Assembly: GCA_037951165.1 (NCBI GenBank)
Contig: JBBDHG010000051.1
Span: forward strand, 8,705,501 to 8,769,500
Direction: 5' to 3'
Source: Lophius americanus
Lineage: Eukaryota; Chordata; Actinopteri; Lophiiformes; Lophiidae
Length of the DNA stretch: 64,000 bases
The translations under genes and the position numbers were made by a program. The notes below the pieces were generated by a model that was not told the origin of the DNA, made no database searches, and worked only from the letters and a program-made list of their open reading frames with translations. Of this stretch, positions 23,847 to 37,000 are shown piece after piece. Every line of letters begins with the position of its first letter. Within the stretch, counting starts at the first letter, position 1.

Positions 23847-25399
23847 AGAGAATAAGTTCAGAGGGTCAATACGTTTTTCTGGTTGATTTGGGAATTAAAG
23901 AACATTTTCGCCTTATTACTCCCAATCATATTGTATTCAAAACTTGTATTTTGTGTTTATTCAAGTTGTCTTAGGCTAATCTATTTTGAAGATATGACAC
24001 AGTATAGTCTGGGTAAATTATTGTTTTGTAGAGGAAGCTGGGGACACCAGCCCTCCTGGATGTTTCCTCCAGGACATGTGATCGAGAGGCCCCAAAACAG
24101 GCCTTGGGAGAAACTTGGACTTATGTGAAGCAACCTCTATGAGATAATATGGAGCTTTGGACCTGAACTTGGCCTGCAGTCGGCAGCAGGAAGGAAACCC
24201 TGCCCTCCTGCTCTGCACTTTAAACTCTGATAAACAGATACTGGACAGCAGTCTCTTTTCTGATACCTCCTCTTACACTGTTAATAAGTAATTATATTTA
24301 TTAGACACACTAAAAGCTGAATCTGCAGCCTGAATTTGAGGTTAAATCTTTCTTTCTTAGAATCAACAGGACGTGTTTCAGCTATTTGTGTTCTCTTGTA
24401 TTGAATCAGACAACAACAATAACCTACTTTCCCCACACAAATCAATGAACAGTAAAAGAAAATTGTTAGGAAAAAAAGGCAAATGCTCTTCAACATTTTT
24501 CTGATAGATAAAGTGGGTATAGTGTGCATAAGAGTATTTAATTTGAATAATCTTTTATTCTATGTTTTTAAAATAGTGATGGTATGTCTCTTATTGTTAA
24601 CGGATTTTTGGACATAGCCTTGAAATCTCTTCTGATAATTCAACGTTTCAAGATAAGGGTGTTGATGGACTTATATGTGCTCTCTGTGGGATTTCTAGTT
24701 TTTATATTTTTTGGTGTGGGGGCTTTTATGCATATCTGTGGATGGAGGATTAAGGCCACATTTTTTTTCTCCAGAATTCTGACTTTCTTATAGGGATTTT
24801 TTTTTTTTTAATCAGATGAATAAATAATAATTCTGACTTAAATCTCTTTTGAATTTTGACTTTATAGTCCTGCTGTCAACGCTAGAAATCTGAGATTAAT
24901 GTCAGAATCCTCCCTTTATTGAGGTTAAATGTGGAATCCTAATAATATGATCATTATTCTGAGACTAGATTAATTATTCTGAGACACAGAATTCTGATTT
25001 TAAGATCTTAAAATCTGACAAGATTATATCAAACGAAATTATTGTCAATATCCGCATTATGAAAACTCTTTATTATTTTCAGCTATATTAACGCGCTAGA
25101 TCACCATATTGAAAGGTAAACCGGCATTCCATTGTGTTGCATATGAATAAAGATGTGTCCTTGTTGATTCCGACCAATGTATGTGTTCTTTAGGAAACAC
25201 AAACATAAACACCTTCAAAATAAAGTATAATGTTTACTATTCTTTTTCATTTTGTAGGAATAAAACAATGTCTTTGCATGAATGATGAGAAGCACATTGA
25301 TTATGATCTTCATAATTGTTTCTGGATGAGTAAAAATAATTTTCCTCATAGATAGCTGTTTACTTCATGAATCTGGCAGGAGTTTTCATTTGCTTCTAT

Positions 25400-25642
25400 G
25401 TGTTTTGTTTTGATAGATGTTTAACGGAAGTGCTGTGCTATTTGGGCGAGCTTTATGCAATTGGCTGATCGTCTCTTCTTCGTTGCTCAAAGATGGCCGC
25501 TGTTGTGTTGGATGGAGAATGAGCTCGGGTTGTCATCCGAACACAGGCCGGAGTTACGGGCACTAACACAGGGGAAACCGTCACAAACGTCTCCTTCGAC
25601 TTCAACTAGGGGATTTTAACCGAATCTAATTCTTCTCTAACG
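25400..25642 (+). promoter_or_regulatory. kidins220: kidins220 promoter and non-coding exon 1
   Basis: A locally GC-rich, CpG-containing segment sits in AT-rich DNA and ends in a consensus donor (CTAACG/GTAAAT, exon end 25642). It contains CAAAGATGGCCGC (25488-25500), close to the YY1 motif common at vertebrate TSSs, and is followed by a 5.7-kb intron to the exon with the kidins220 ATG. The ATG inside that motif opens a 9-codon upstream ORF (25493-25522). Assignment to kidins220 rests on position, strand and donor; the TSS is inferred. Confidence 0.55.
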
Positions 25643-26329
25643 GTAAATGGATGTTTCATTCTATATTTTACCGCCAGCATCCTATGCTGTCATCGATCAG
25701 TCTTTGATTGACAGTCGTTTCTCGAGCAGAAGATAACGGTTATATTTTACATTTCTGTCATCCCAACCGTCAATTTAAATATTGCACAGTTTATAATATT
25801 ATGTCTGTGAATCCTGTTGGGCAGCAGGAAGGTTGTTGAGGTGACTGCTGTGATTTATCAACATAAGTTTACGGTATCTGTGGTTAAATAGCGATGGATG
25901 TTAATATGGTGTCAATAACAAACGTCTCTTCATTCCGCCATAGAGGCCCGAAATAATAATAGTAGTTGTAATGATAATAATTTGGTATATTTTACTGACA
26001 GTAGTGGGTTGTTAATAGCTGTCAGACGACCAATAACCATATTTTTTTTGGTCATTTTTTTAGATATATAATTTAATTACATTTCTATATCACAAACCAA
26101 TGTTTATACTGTTAAGAATATCAAAATCTCTGCACAAAGCTCCAAATTATCATATTAAAATAACTGACCACAGAATTAGATTGAGCGTTATTAAAGAAGG
26201 AAATGGTGTTAAAATATGTTGTAATAAATGGTTCTTAACAATTTTTCTGAGTAACTTCATTTCTAGCAAAAAAAAATACAAACCAACAACACTTTTTGAC
26301 AAGGGAACTGCTTTACGGCAATAGATACC

Positions 26330-26910
26330 CCTTTACATTAACTATACTTCTTTACAGCAAAAAATACCTCTTTATGGCTGCAACACCATTTTACCACCTA
26401 CCATTTTTACCAGTTTACTGCAATGATACCTTTTATTACAGTAATACTACAGCTTTATGGAAATGATACCAATATTTGGCAGTGTTACCAATTAACAGCA
26501 ACTATCCTTCTTAATAGAAGCAATACCTCTTTATTGACAAAATACCTCTTTATGGCAACTACGCCAGTTAATGGAAATTATACCACTGTACAGCAATAAT
26601 ACAATGAAACAAACAAACAAAGGAATTAAATCAAAGTGCTGTTATATTCTTACAATAAATTTCTTTAAATAAAAAATTTATTGCAAAAACATTACTTTAC
26701 CACAATGACACCATGTTATTGGAGTGATACCACTCTACAGCAACTATATGTGTGTATGGCAACAATTATTGTTCAGTGCTCCACCTCATACGACTTTGTG
26801 GCAACTATAGTTCCTGAAAGCAATGACACTACTTTTTTAACAACAGCACCACTTCACAGAAACGACTCCAGTTCACAAAAAAAACAACTCTCTTTGGCTG
26901 CCTGGCAACC
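26330..26910. repeat. decayed tandem repeat, unit about 25-30 bp
   Basis: Recurring 'tttac(a/g)gcaa--atacc(a/t)' elements (for example at 26352, 26405, 26450, 26520, 26575 and 26690) vary in spacing. The frame at 26681-26929 is a translation of this repeat. Confidence 0.5.
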
Positions 26911-28689
26911 CAACATTGACATCTGTTAGTTGTGCAGGTACACAGAGAAATGTCAGCTGTGTGAAATGCTTGACCTTCTACCTCGTACAAATTTTGTGCA
27001 CTATTAGTAGCCCGCATTGAGCTCTCATGCACCTTATATTATGTAAAATTGTAACCTTATTTTATTTTATTTTTACTAGTGTCTTCCTCCTTATATTTTT
27101 TGATACTGTACCAATGTTTGCTGTAATTGCACTGAGCTGTTCGACTTCACCGCTGCACTAACGGAAATTTCCCTTTGGGGACAATAAAAGTTTATCATAT
27201 TTTATCTAATCTTATAATCTAAGCGATAATGACTGAATTAAACCAGGCTGCTAACTCTGCTCTGCTTAACTGTGGAGCAGAGTTGTGGAAACATCCTTTA
27301 TTCCAAGTAGTTTGTTTGAATACCTGAAAAACCAGCACTGCGCAGAGTTCAAGGGGTTTGCTATCACTAGGAGCTACAACCAACGTAGCGGCAATCACTA
27401 TTAGGATAAAGTGAATTAGGATAAAGTGAATGGGAGCCCTCCGAGGTTTCTTTTATCTGCTGGTTTCACAAGCAGCAGATAAAGTCTTCTTCTGAACATG
27501 TTCTTGCCTCAGAACTATCTCTTTTGCTATCAGGGCGTCGGTACTCTCTACCTGTCTGCAGATCCAATCGGTTTGCAAGACCATTTATCCCCTCTGCATT
27601 AAGCCGTTTTAAATAAACAAACATAGTTTTTGCACAGTATTTATCTTTTTTTCCCTAACCTATTTATCTTATTTAAAATTATTTCCATTTTTAACTCCTT
27701 GTTTATTAATCCATATGGTGTTTGTGTGACTGTGATTTGTGTGTGAGCGGCTCAAAATGAATTGCCCCTGGAGTGAAAAATAAGGTTGTTTGAATTGAAT
27801 TGAATATACAGAGACGAATCACAGATTATAAAAATAACAGAAGCGCTTCCTCTGATTATGATTTATTTTATTTAGTCAGATGCAGAAAATGAATTTGTGT
27901 TTCCAGAGAAGCTGATTAGGATCTCCGCTTTAGAATGTTCAGATTTTAATTACTGCACACCAAGATTTATACAAACCAATAAATACATATTTTGATATTG
28001 ATTTGTGCAGAAGACCTGATTATAAACTACAGGAGCCATGAATAAGATCTCTACACCTAATTCACTTCACCATCTTATAAACGGTGTTCAGAATCTAAAA
28101 TGAGCCCTTTTAAAGATTGTCAATCATGCAACTGTGGTAGGAGAGAATGTTTCCATGGTGACAACTGCTCCACCGATAAGTTGGCCTCCATTAGTGAGGC
28201 TTTGTGGGTGCTGTCGATCTCTGAAGGCGTGTTGATTGTGTTTCCATGGTGACAGCTGAGCCTGGAGGAACATATCCTTTTTTCCCGTTTGTTTGAAGTT
28301 CTATCAGTTCTCTGCCGAAACGTCTGCCTGACGCTCGGATCACGGCTCTCACATTAAAAGCATCAGACTCCAGTCTGACTGTGTTCGTCTGAAGGAGGAT
28401 CTAAATGTCACGTACTGTTAGAGCCGTTCCAGCTGACATTTAGCGAGTAACAGGGCTGCAGCCGTAAACGAATAACAGCCCGCTTAATGAGAACTTGTTT
28501 GAGTACATGCACACTGACCTGGTGCAGGTTATTATTATCATTTCAGTCAGTTCAGTCGAGACCAAATCAGTATGCAGAATGCTAGGAGGCAGCTCTCATA
28601 ATGTCACCACTAAGGAACTCATCCGGACATGGAATATGTTCTCATGTCAAATTTATGTTGAAGCAAGTCCTTGGACCTTGTTATTCATT

Positions 28690-29215
28690 TAGAACAGAAT
28701 AGAAATAACTTTATTAATCCCAACGGGGAAATTTGGGCGCTATAGAAGCTCCAAAGTTGTGAGGTCGCAAAAGAAAAAAACAAGACATATAAAGCTGTGT
28801 ATATGTAAACATACATAAATGGACATACATTAAATAGAGATAAATACGACAAAAAGTTTCCAAATTCCAGGAAGAAAAACACATTTAATGTAAAAGTAGA
28901 TATTTAATTAGTGGACGTGTAGTTATTGCAAAGATGATGAATGATTGAAGAGTTTTTCCATTTAGTTTTTTTAGGCACAACTCAGTCTCATGGTGATTAG
29001 TTGTAGAGTCTGACAGCAGTCGGGACAAACAACCTGCCGTAGTGCTCTGTATTAGACTGTGGGTGTAGCAGTCTGCTGTTGAAGGAGCTACTCAGAGCGA
29101 CAACAGTCTCAAAAAACTTGTTGTTAAAAGCTGTTTTCTGGATGTTTTTTTTTTTTTGCCCTGAGTTTCCGGTATCTCTTTCCAAAGGGGAGGGGGGAGA
29201 ACATGTGATGACCAA
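28690..29215 (-). mobile_element. LINE 3' end: RT C-terminus plus 3' UTR
   Basis: The minus frame contains VALSSSFNSRLLHPQSNTEHY and ends GRLFVPTAVRLYN, the terminal part of a fish LINE RT. Its 3' UTR ends in the typical 'aactttattaatcccaacgg' (antisense) near 28706-28725. This is the same family as at 15060-15500. Confidence 0.75.
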
Positions 29216-29634
29216 GGTGATAAGGGGCCTTAATGATACAGGTTTTTTCCGCTGGACACGGCCTGTGTAGATGTCTCTGAGGGGGGGTAATGCGGTCCCG
29301 ATCGCTCGCTTTGCCTGACTATCATCGCTGGAGGTCCGTCCTGTCCTCTGCTGTACAGCTGTGGAACCACACTTTGACCCTCCATGTTTGTCCCCTCATC
29401 AAATGTCTTCTAGTCTGACACTGAAGCAGTCCTGCAGAACTGAGGTGGCTATCCAGTCCATACCTCTTCTTCTTTGAGTCGTAAATGTAGCAGATGGTTG
29501 GTTTTATAAGCATCTGGGTTGTTGGTGTTATTAGTGCTGTTTGTCAACACACCAAGGTGTTGTGTACTTGGCGGGACATAAACAGCTGGTATGAGGACCG
29601 ATGCGAGCTCTCTGTTGCAATGGAACATCAGATA

Positions 29635-29900
29635 CTATGTGTCCTGTGAGCAGTGAGTGATTTTAACTGTGGCGTTGGTACACCAGTGGCTGTTTATGTA
29701 AAGACAGAGAGCTCCTCCTCGTCTCTTACCGGAGTCAATTGTCCTGTCCGCTCTGTAGACGGCGCAGTCCGCAAGCTCAATAGCAGCGTCGGGGATGATC
29801 GAACCCAGCCAAGTCTTTGTTATTATCATCACACAGTAATCCAAGCAGCGTGACGTGGTCCGCAGTCGTAGCTCATTTGTTTTGTTGTTGGGTGACTGGG
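29635..29900 (-). mobile_element. LINE AP-endonuclease fragment
   Basis: The minus frame 29635-29844 reads TKTWLGSIIPDAAIELADC and AVYRADRTIDSGKRRGGALC followed by LYINSHWCTN, the APE endonuclease core (TETWL, HRADR, GGGLC.YIN) of the same fish LINE type. With the RT tail at 28997-29215, it suggests one internally deleted insertion. Confidence 0.75.
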
Positions 29901-30824
29901 AGGTGGCGAGAAAGAGACCCTGGATAGCCGGTTTTAGGGGTTAAACTTTAGCTTTGCCCTTTACCCCGCTCTCGTACCCCTCTTCTGCCCTCTCTGCTTC
30001 TGCTATCTGCACCAAATCAGCCATAAAGTCCAGATTTTTACTATTGAAACGCAGTGGCTATTGTCAGCCCTGCTGTACTGCACGTACAGCACATAAACGT
30101 ACATAAAAAAATACAAACTGCCAGAACTTGAAAAGCCTCAGGCCGCTGCGTCAGCAAGCGTCACCATATTGTTATCTTGGATATCTTATACAGGACATCT
30201 GTGACTCACCAAAGCTGTAAAGACTCCTCATCAGAAGTTATTGTCTGTCTTAATGTCTTTCCATTAAAAAAATTGTCAAATAACACGATTGTAGAAAACA
30301 CCGGTTCATATCAGTTCCATTATAAGTTCCTTATCTATATGGATGCCATATAGTCCTTTTTCTCTTATTTTGTTGGAACTTGCGCCTTCAGGATGCATAA
30401 TACTGACATAGGATGAGTCTACTTGGAGAACAGCCCAGCCCAGCTAGAATATCCTCGCATGTCATACAACACGCCCTAAAGGACAACTTCAAAATGTGAT
30501 TGGTTAAAAATTATGACTATCAACATAATCATCTCACGTATCTCGCGTGCATAGGTATCAGGTCTGGAAGCTGCTTGCACCAGCGCATATGAAGACATTT
30601 CACCCTGAGACCCGGGCAGTTGGAAATCTGAATGGATAAAACAAAGCTCACTTGCTCACCTGAAACAGCCCCTAGACAATCAATAAAATGAATGAAACGG
30701 ATGGGAACAAACCATTAAAATACATGTAGTCTTGATAAAAAGGTTTTAAAAAGTTTTTTTTCTAATGTTTGGACAATATCTGGGCAAGTAGAGAAGCCCT
30801 TGCTGGCCCTGACGGTTAGTCACC

Positions 30825-31070
30825 GCTACAGAGAAGCCGATACTACACCGAAACTGAAACAACAGGGAGACTGACATGGCAGAGATAAAAACGACAGAGA
30901 AACTGAAACTACAGAGAGATTTATACTACATAGAAAAAGATACAACACAGAAACTAAAATAAACGCAAGACTAAAAATACAAAATAAAAAGTACAGAGAA
31001 ACAGAAATTTTTGAGAAAAACAAACTATAGAGAAACAGGAACCTCAGAGAAAATAAACTACTGAGACACA
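30825..31070. repeat. decayed minisatellite (ctacagagaaactgaaa type)
   Basis: About a dozen imperfect copies of an 18-22 bp A-rich motif containing 'acagagaaac'. Confidence 0.5.
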
Positions 31071-31358
31071 GTCAAAGCAATCTTAAAGTGAAATAAACAT
31101 AATTATTTTGGCTCTCATCATCTTCTAACTCGGATTACTCGGAGTGTTTCTGGTTGAAGAATTTCCACTATCTTGGACTTTCAAGTGGCCAGTGGAGCCT
31201 TTTAACAAACATGGATGCTTCTTTGTGTTCCGAATGTGATACTTTTGTCCCTATTTGCATAATCTGACTTCATATTTGAACACATTGCACTGTATGTGTT
31301 TTCTATTTGTGGTCCTGCTGGTTCTGGTCAGTACGGGGCACAGTGACGGATAGCAGAC

Positions 31359-33985
31359 ATGGACACTACCACGTCCATCAAGATGACCACTCTGGCCATC
31401 CAGAACCTATTCAGCTACGTGGAGGAGGAAAACCTGGCTGCCCTCAAAGCTCACCTGGACCGCTTCAAGGAGGTGGACGGACGCAGCGACGTAAGTATCC
31501 CTACAAGGCTACTGTCGACATTCCATTTTTTTAAAATAGTTTTTTAAATACTTAATTATTATGTCACTTTCATTTTGAGAAAATAGTCCAGGTATATCAC
31601 ATTTTTTTCAAATTCATTCTTCAATATACTTTTCATGCATTTTTTTTTCTCCTAGCTGACTGTCGTTATTTTTCACGTCTCCCGCACAAAAACATTTAGA
31701 GTATATTGTAATGGATACATCTGTCAGTACATAATCATTTTGCCAAGTAAATGTCAGTGTCCGCTGGGATAGGTTCCATCCCCCCGTGAGCGTGAGCAGA
31801 ATAAGCGTTTACTGAATGAATGGTTGAATGAATATCGTTGTCCACCTCTTGACTCTTGTTTACTCGTTGACAGAACGGTCAGACTCCTCTCATGCTGGCG
31901 GCGGAGCAGGGCAGTCTGGAGATCGTGCAGGAGCTCGTCAGGAGAGGAGCAAACGTCAACCTTGATGACGTAGTAAGAAAATCAAACGCACCTTCACCTT
32001 GGACATATGGGCTTCACAGTTTCAAACACATGATGGTTTTCATAAATTCATCCACACGTCTTTATAAATATCTGTGTCCTGACCATCATTTATTCACCTG
32101 CCTTTTGTTCTTCTGTCCTCGGATGCCGCTGTTGCTAGGAGACAGATGGAGGTTAATGGCCCATTTCCATGGTAACATGTCTCTCTTTGTCGTCAGGACT
32201 GCTGGTCGGCTCTGATCAGTGCAGCAAAAGAAGGTCATGAGGAGGTGGTGAAGGAGCTGCTGGAGAATAGTGCCTACATCGAGCACAGAGATATGGTGCG
32301 CCATCAATCATTACGATACCCTCTAGTATCTGTATCTATCTCATCACAACAAATCATGAATAATATTTATTTAACATAGACAAAGGCCCTGTAGTGAGAC
32401 AATGAAGGCGTGGTGAAGATTCATTGGTTTCCACTTCATTTATTCAAATTTTTTAGGAAAAAAAACATTGATCAGCTACAGTTTTAAAACCAGTTACTGG
32501 CTGTAATGTTGCGGCTGATTAGTCATTGCCTTTCTCCCTGTTTTGCCTTGGTGATACACATGGAGAAAATCCAAGTCTCTATAAAATCTTTGACTTCTTA
32601 CAAGAACATGTGCATATAAACGAAGATGGACATCTAAGCCCAATACATCAAAGCCTGGTTAAGGCTGTATGGTGTTCTATTTGCTGCAGTATTTGATATT
32701 TTGAAATTAATATACCATTTTTAAAGTACAAACTTTTCTTTTCTGGCATTATTTTCATATTTTACGTAAAACAATTAGTTTTAAGGAGGACTACATCATG
32801 TGTAACAGTGTAATGTTTTAGATTTAAGTCTACTCCGCCTTTTTTTATCGTTTGTGTGTTTTATATAACAACATGTAAAATGTTTATTTATTTACTTACT
32901 TTGATTGATTTATTACTTATTAAAGATGTGATTCTGTTTGTCTCCACTTTGCTGTGAGGGATTTAAACATGTATTGATGTAATGATGGTGTGTGATTTTC
33001 TGTTTGTGTTATTGTGTGTTTTGTGTATTTCAGGGAGGCTGGACGGCTCTGATGTGGGCAGCTTACAAAGGTCGTGTGGAGGTCACTAACCTGCTCCTGG
33101 AGAATGGTGCTAACCCTAACACTACGGGACAGGTAACACACACACAAACAAACACAAACATGCAAATATATATTTAATATTATAAGACATTTCTGCTCCG
33201 TCTATGAAGTTAAAGTTTTAAAGCACTGAATAATGTTTAAATGGAAAATGAATTTTAATAATTTATGCAGACCAATCAGTGAGATTCAGGTAGAAATTTT
33301 AGCTCTCAAGGCTAATGTTAGCTAATCTCAGGCAAACCGGCTGAATTCGATCATTCCATGTTGTACCGAGCTTTGGGTCGTTGCAGCTGTGATAGCTGAT
33401 GTCAGTTAATATTGCTAAAATTGGATCATTTTAACTCTCGTAGCTGTTAAATTGCTCTTAAACTAGAATGTTTTCTTTGATTAAAATTTCTTTTAGGCAT
33501 GTTAAACCTGTCAGGATCGTATGACTAAGTCTGATAAAAGGACTACATCACAAATATCTGATAAAATGAACACCGGTGCGATAATGGTGGTTAATGAAAC
33601 ATGAAGCAATGTTGTTTATGTTTGTTCCCCTGATGCCTCCTGTTCGTCTCACAGCAGTACAGTGTGTATCCCATCATCTGGGCTGCGGGTCGAGGACACG
33701 CCGACATCGTCAAACTGCTGGAGCAACATGGAGCTAAGGTCAACTGTTCTGACAAGGTGATCATCGCAAAAAAACAAAAAAACAAAGCCAACAACTACAA
33801 AAACAGAGATGAGGATCTCTGCAAGACCCCGATGGCTTCCATTCATTTCTGCACAGTTTTGAAAAAGATCTAGAAACTAATCATCAAGCTGAACCTCCAC
33901 CCTGTTTAGTTATAGTTAATGTTGAATTAAATCTCTGCCATCATATTAAGTCTAATAGTTTTTATCAATCAATGTGTGTGTGTGT

Positions 33986-34059
<74 letters not shown>

Positions 34060-37000
34060 GTGTGTGTGTGTGTGTGCGTGTGTGACAGTATGGGACCACT
34101 CCCCTCATCTGGGCATCCAGGAAGGGACACTTTGACTGCGTGATGCACCTACTGGAGAACGGAGCAGATGTCGACCAGGAGGGCGCAGTGAGTCAGACTC
34201 GGTTCTCTCTGAATGTTTCACAAGGCAGGATTGAATACAGAACCAATACAAAGCCACAAGTAGACTTGAATTCCTTATTGTCAACTAAGTGCGGTCTTTG
34301 CTCTTCAGTGCTTATTGATCTCCTGGATGGGGCATCTGACCCCTCACCATATCATGGAATTTCACTTTAATACCCTCTGTGTCGTATCCATCTCATTTGC
34401 CACCTTCTTTCTAAAAATCTTAAACAGGTCCTTGCGTCTGTCTTAAATGCTTCAGAGGGACGTTTACTTTTTCTTACTTTCTCCAAGCCCTCCATTTTTG
34501 CTTTGTCAACTTCCTCTGGTACTCACCTTTCCAGGAACAGACGAGGAAATATCACTATAGCATCATCTAGTGGAGTAGAAAAAAAGTGGATTTTATCATT
34601 TTTAGTACCAAAAACCTTAACTCATTTTTTCAATTATATAATAAAATATTTATACTTCTGTGGATATGTGAGTATTGGCCTGATTTTAACATCAACATAT
34701 ATTTTCTTTCTTCATGTTTCTGTTGGGTTGGATATTCTAAGTATTATGTATCCAGTGTCAAACAGACAGGATAAGGTTCTTCATATTTCATGTAGTTTTT
34801 TGTTTTTTGTGGCTGGAGGATTATTGAATTTTATTGTATTGCTGTATACCAACATTAATGATTTATAAAGTAGAAAATAAAGAAGGAACTCTCCTGTGTT
34901 GTGTCCCAGGTTTATTAAGTACAAATGGGATTCAGGAACCTTCAGGACAATCTTTAATGAATCAGGTTATAAACTCGCTGAATGTCTGAATGTTAATTTT
35001 GTGAGTAAATGAGGGCATTGCATAGGTTTTCTGTTAGAACCTGAACGTGTCCATCCGTCCTTTCTGTGCAGAATTCCATGACGGCTCTGATCGTGGCGGT
35101 GAAAGGTGGCTACACCGAGGTGGTGAAGGAGCTTCTGAAGAGAAACCCCAACGTCAATATGACTGACAAAGATGGAAACACAGCGCTGATGATCGCGGCC
35201 AAGGAGGGCTATACTGAGATTGTTCAGGACCTGCTGGACGCGGGGACATACGTCAACATCCCAGACCGGGTGAGAAACATATTACATGATTGAAAAAGAT
35301 GTGGTGAAATAATGTTGAATCTTTTGTCATTGTAGCGTTATAGCCAGCAGAGGGCGCCACCGTCAACAGAAAAAAATGAACACAATCTGACCAGTGTGTA
35401 CTAAACCACAATCACTGCTACACTATCAGATACAGAAACAGAAAACAGTACAATTATACACAAAGAGGAGAAACCCAAAGCACACACTTAAGGTCTTAAT
35501 CATTAGGAAAGATCTCAGCTGGAGGATGTGGTTCTGCGCTCCTTGAGGATGTAGGATCATGTTCCAGGTGTTCTATGTGACATCACCAATAAATGTGTTT
35601 TACATTTATACATTTTTATCTGTTAGATGTTCAATTTTTTTTCAGTTTTTCTCAATGTGTTTAGAATTGGAGAAGCCCTCCATCATGAGGCAACTTTAGT
35701 TTTTAGTCAGTTAGCACATTTTCATGAAGTAACATGTGAATTTGATACTAGGTGTGTAATTTTGATTTAAAAATGCGTTCTTCAACAAGAATGTTTCAAG
35801 CTTATTTAATTTCCAAGGAGGGAAATAGCTGTTTTAACAGTGTCTTTGCAAAGTCTTATAAAAGTCTTTAAAGGTCTTAAATATGTTGATTTGTTGCTAA
35901 TTCAAGCATTGTCATTTAAATGCTACGGTAGCATTTCAGGATTTGTTTTCTTTTTTTAAAATATTTCCAAAGCACTATTGTGTAGACACAGTGTTGCGTT
36001 TAAATTAATTTACTTAACATTAATCAGCATCCTGATAGTCCTTCATATCTGTCCTTCATATTTTTCTGATATCTTACATAATTTCTCATAACATTAAAAT
36101 GTCTTGAATTCATAAACCAACCTGTTTACTTAAATTCCAAATCCAGAGTAATGTCCAGCTGATCAGACTTAATTAATACTGTGCACATTTAGTGGAGTTA
36201 ACTAGCCCCCCCCCCCCCCCCCCCCCCCCATTTAATCTGTTTTTTTTAATCTGAAAAAAAAACAGATTAAATGTTATAGCAGCATTTTACCTGTTGTTTC
36301 ATCTCCCAGCTAGAGTTAGCTTCAACTAATCCTAACGAGCCGTCCGGATCACACAATCTGTCCACTCCACCTGAGGTTGACTGCAAGTGTTCATGCTCTC
36401 CCATGTGTTTGTTACAGAGCGGGGACACAGTGCTGATCGGAGCAGTGAGGGGGGGTCACGTGGAGATTGTCAGAGCTCTGCTGCATAAATATGCCGACAT
36501 CGACATCAGAGGACAGGTGAGAACAGATGATGATGTTCATCATGGTTTCTTCATTTGGAGCGTCACAGCAGTACCGTTACATAAACAGAAGAGAGAAGCC
36601 TGATAACTGAAGGCCCTGGCACCTATTCTGTTTTTAGAGGCTCTAGGGACTACAGGTAACCCTGCATCCCGAGAACGTGATGTTCTGGTCCGATAATATG
36701 GAACTATGAGCTTTTTAAGATTTGCTTGTGCCTGATAATTGAGGGCTTTTTACGTTAGCAAAATTATTTTAAAGTCTATTACGATACAAGGAAGGTATTT
36801 TAGGAGAGATACAATCTCTTCTACTAGTTTTAGAGACGAATAGGGACAGTCTGACAGTAGGACATTGTGAAGACATTAAAATGTCTTTCCCATATATAAA
36901 ATGTACTTCCGGGCCAGCGCGTACAGTATCAGTATGTAACTCTGATGCATCACTCCGCTGTGTTTGCAGGAGAGTAAGACGGCCCTGTACTGGGCTGTCG

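Larger units (their letters stand above)
25643..31331 (+). other. kidins220 intron 1
   Basis: Spans from the proposed exon-1 donor to the acceptor AG at 31330-31331. It holds a decayed tandem repeat (26330-26910), a LINE-type 3' tail ('aatttccctttggggacaataaaa' near 27165-27190), a non-repeat block with two X-box motifs (28140-28480), LINE fragments (28690-29900) and a decayed short-unit repeat (30825-31070). No gene is seen. Confidence 0.5.

Noticed and set aside
34503..34868. 121-codon frame in a kidins220 intron
   Set aside because: AT-rich, hydrophobic by composition, no family resemblance, and lies between two clear ankyrin exons.
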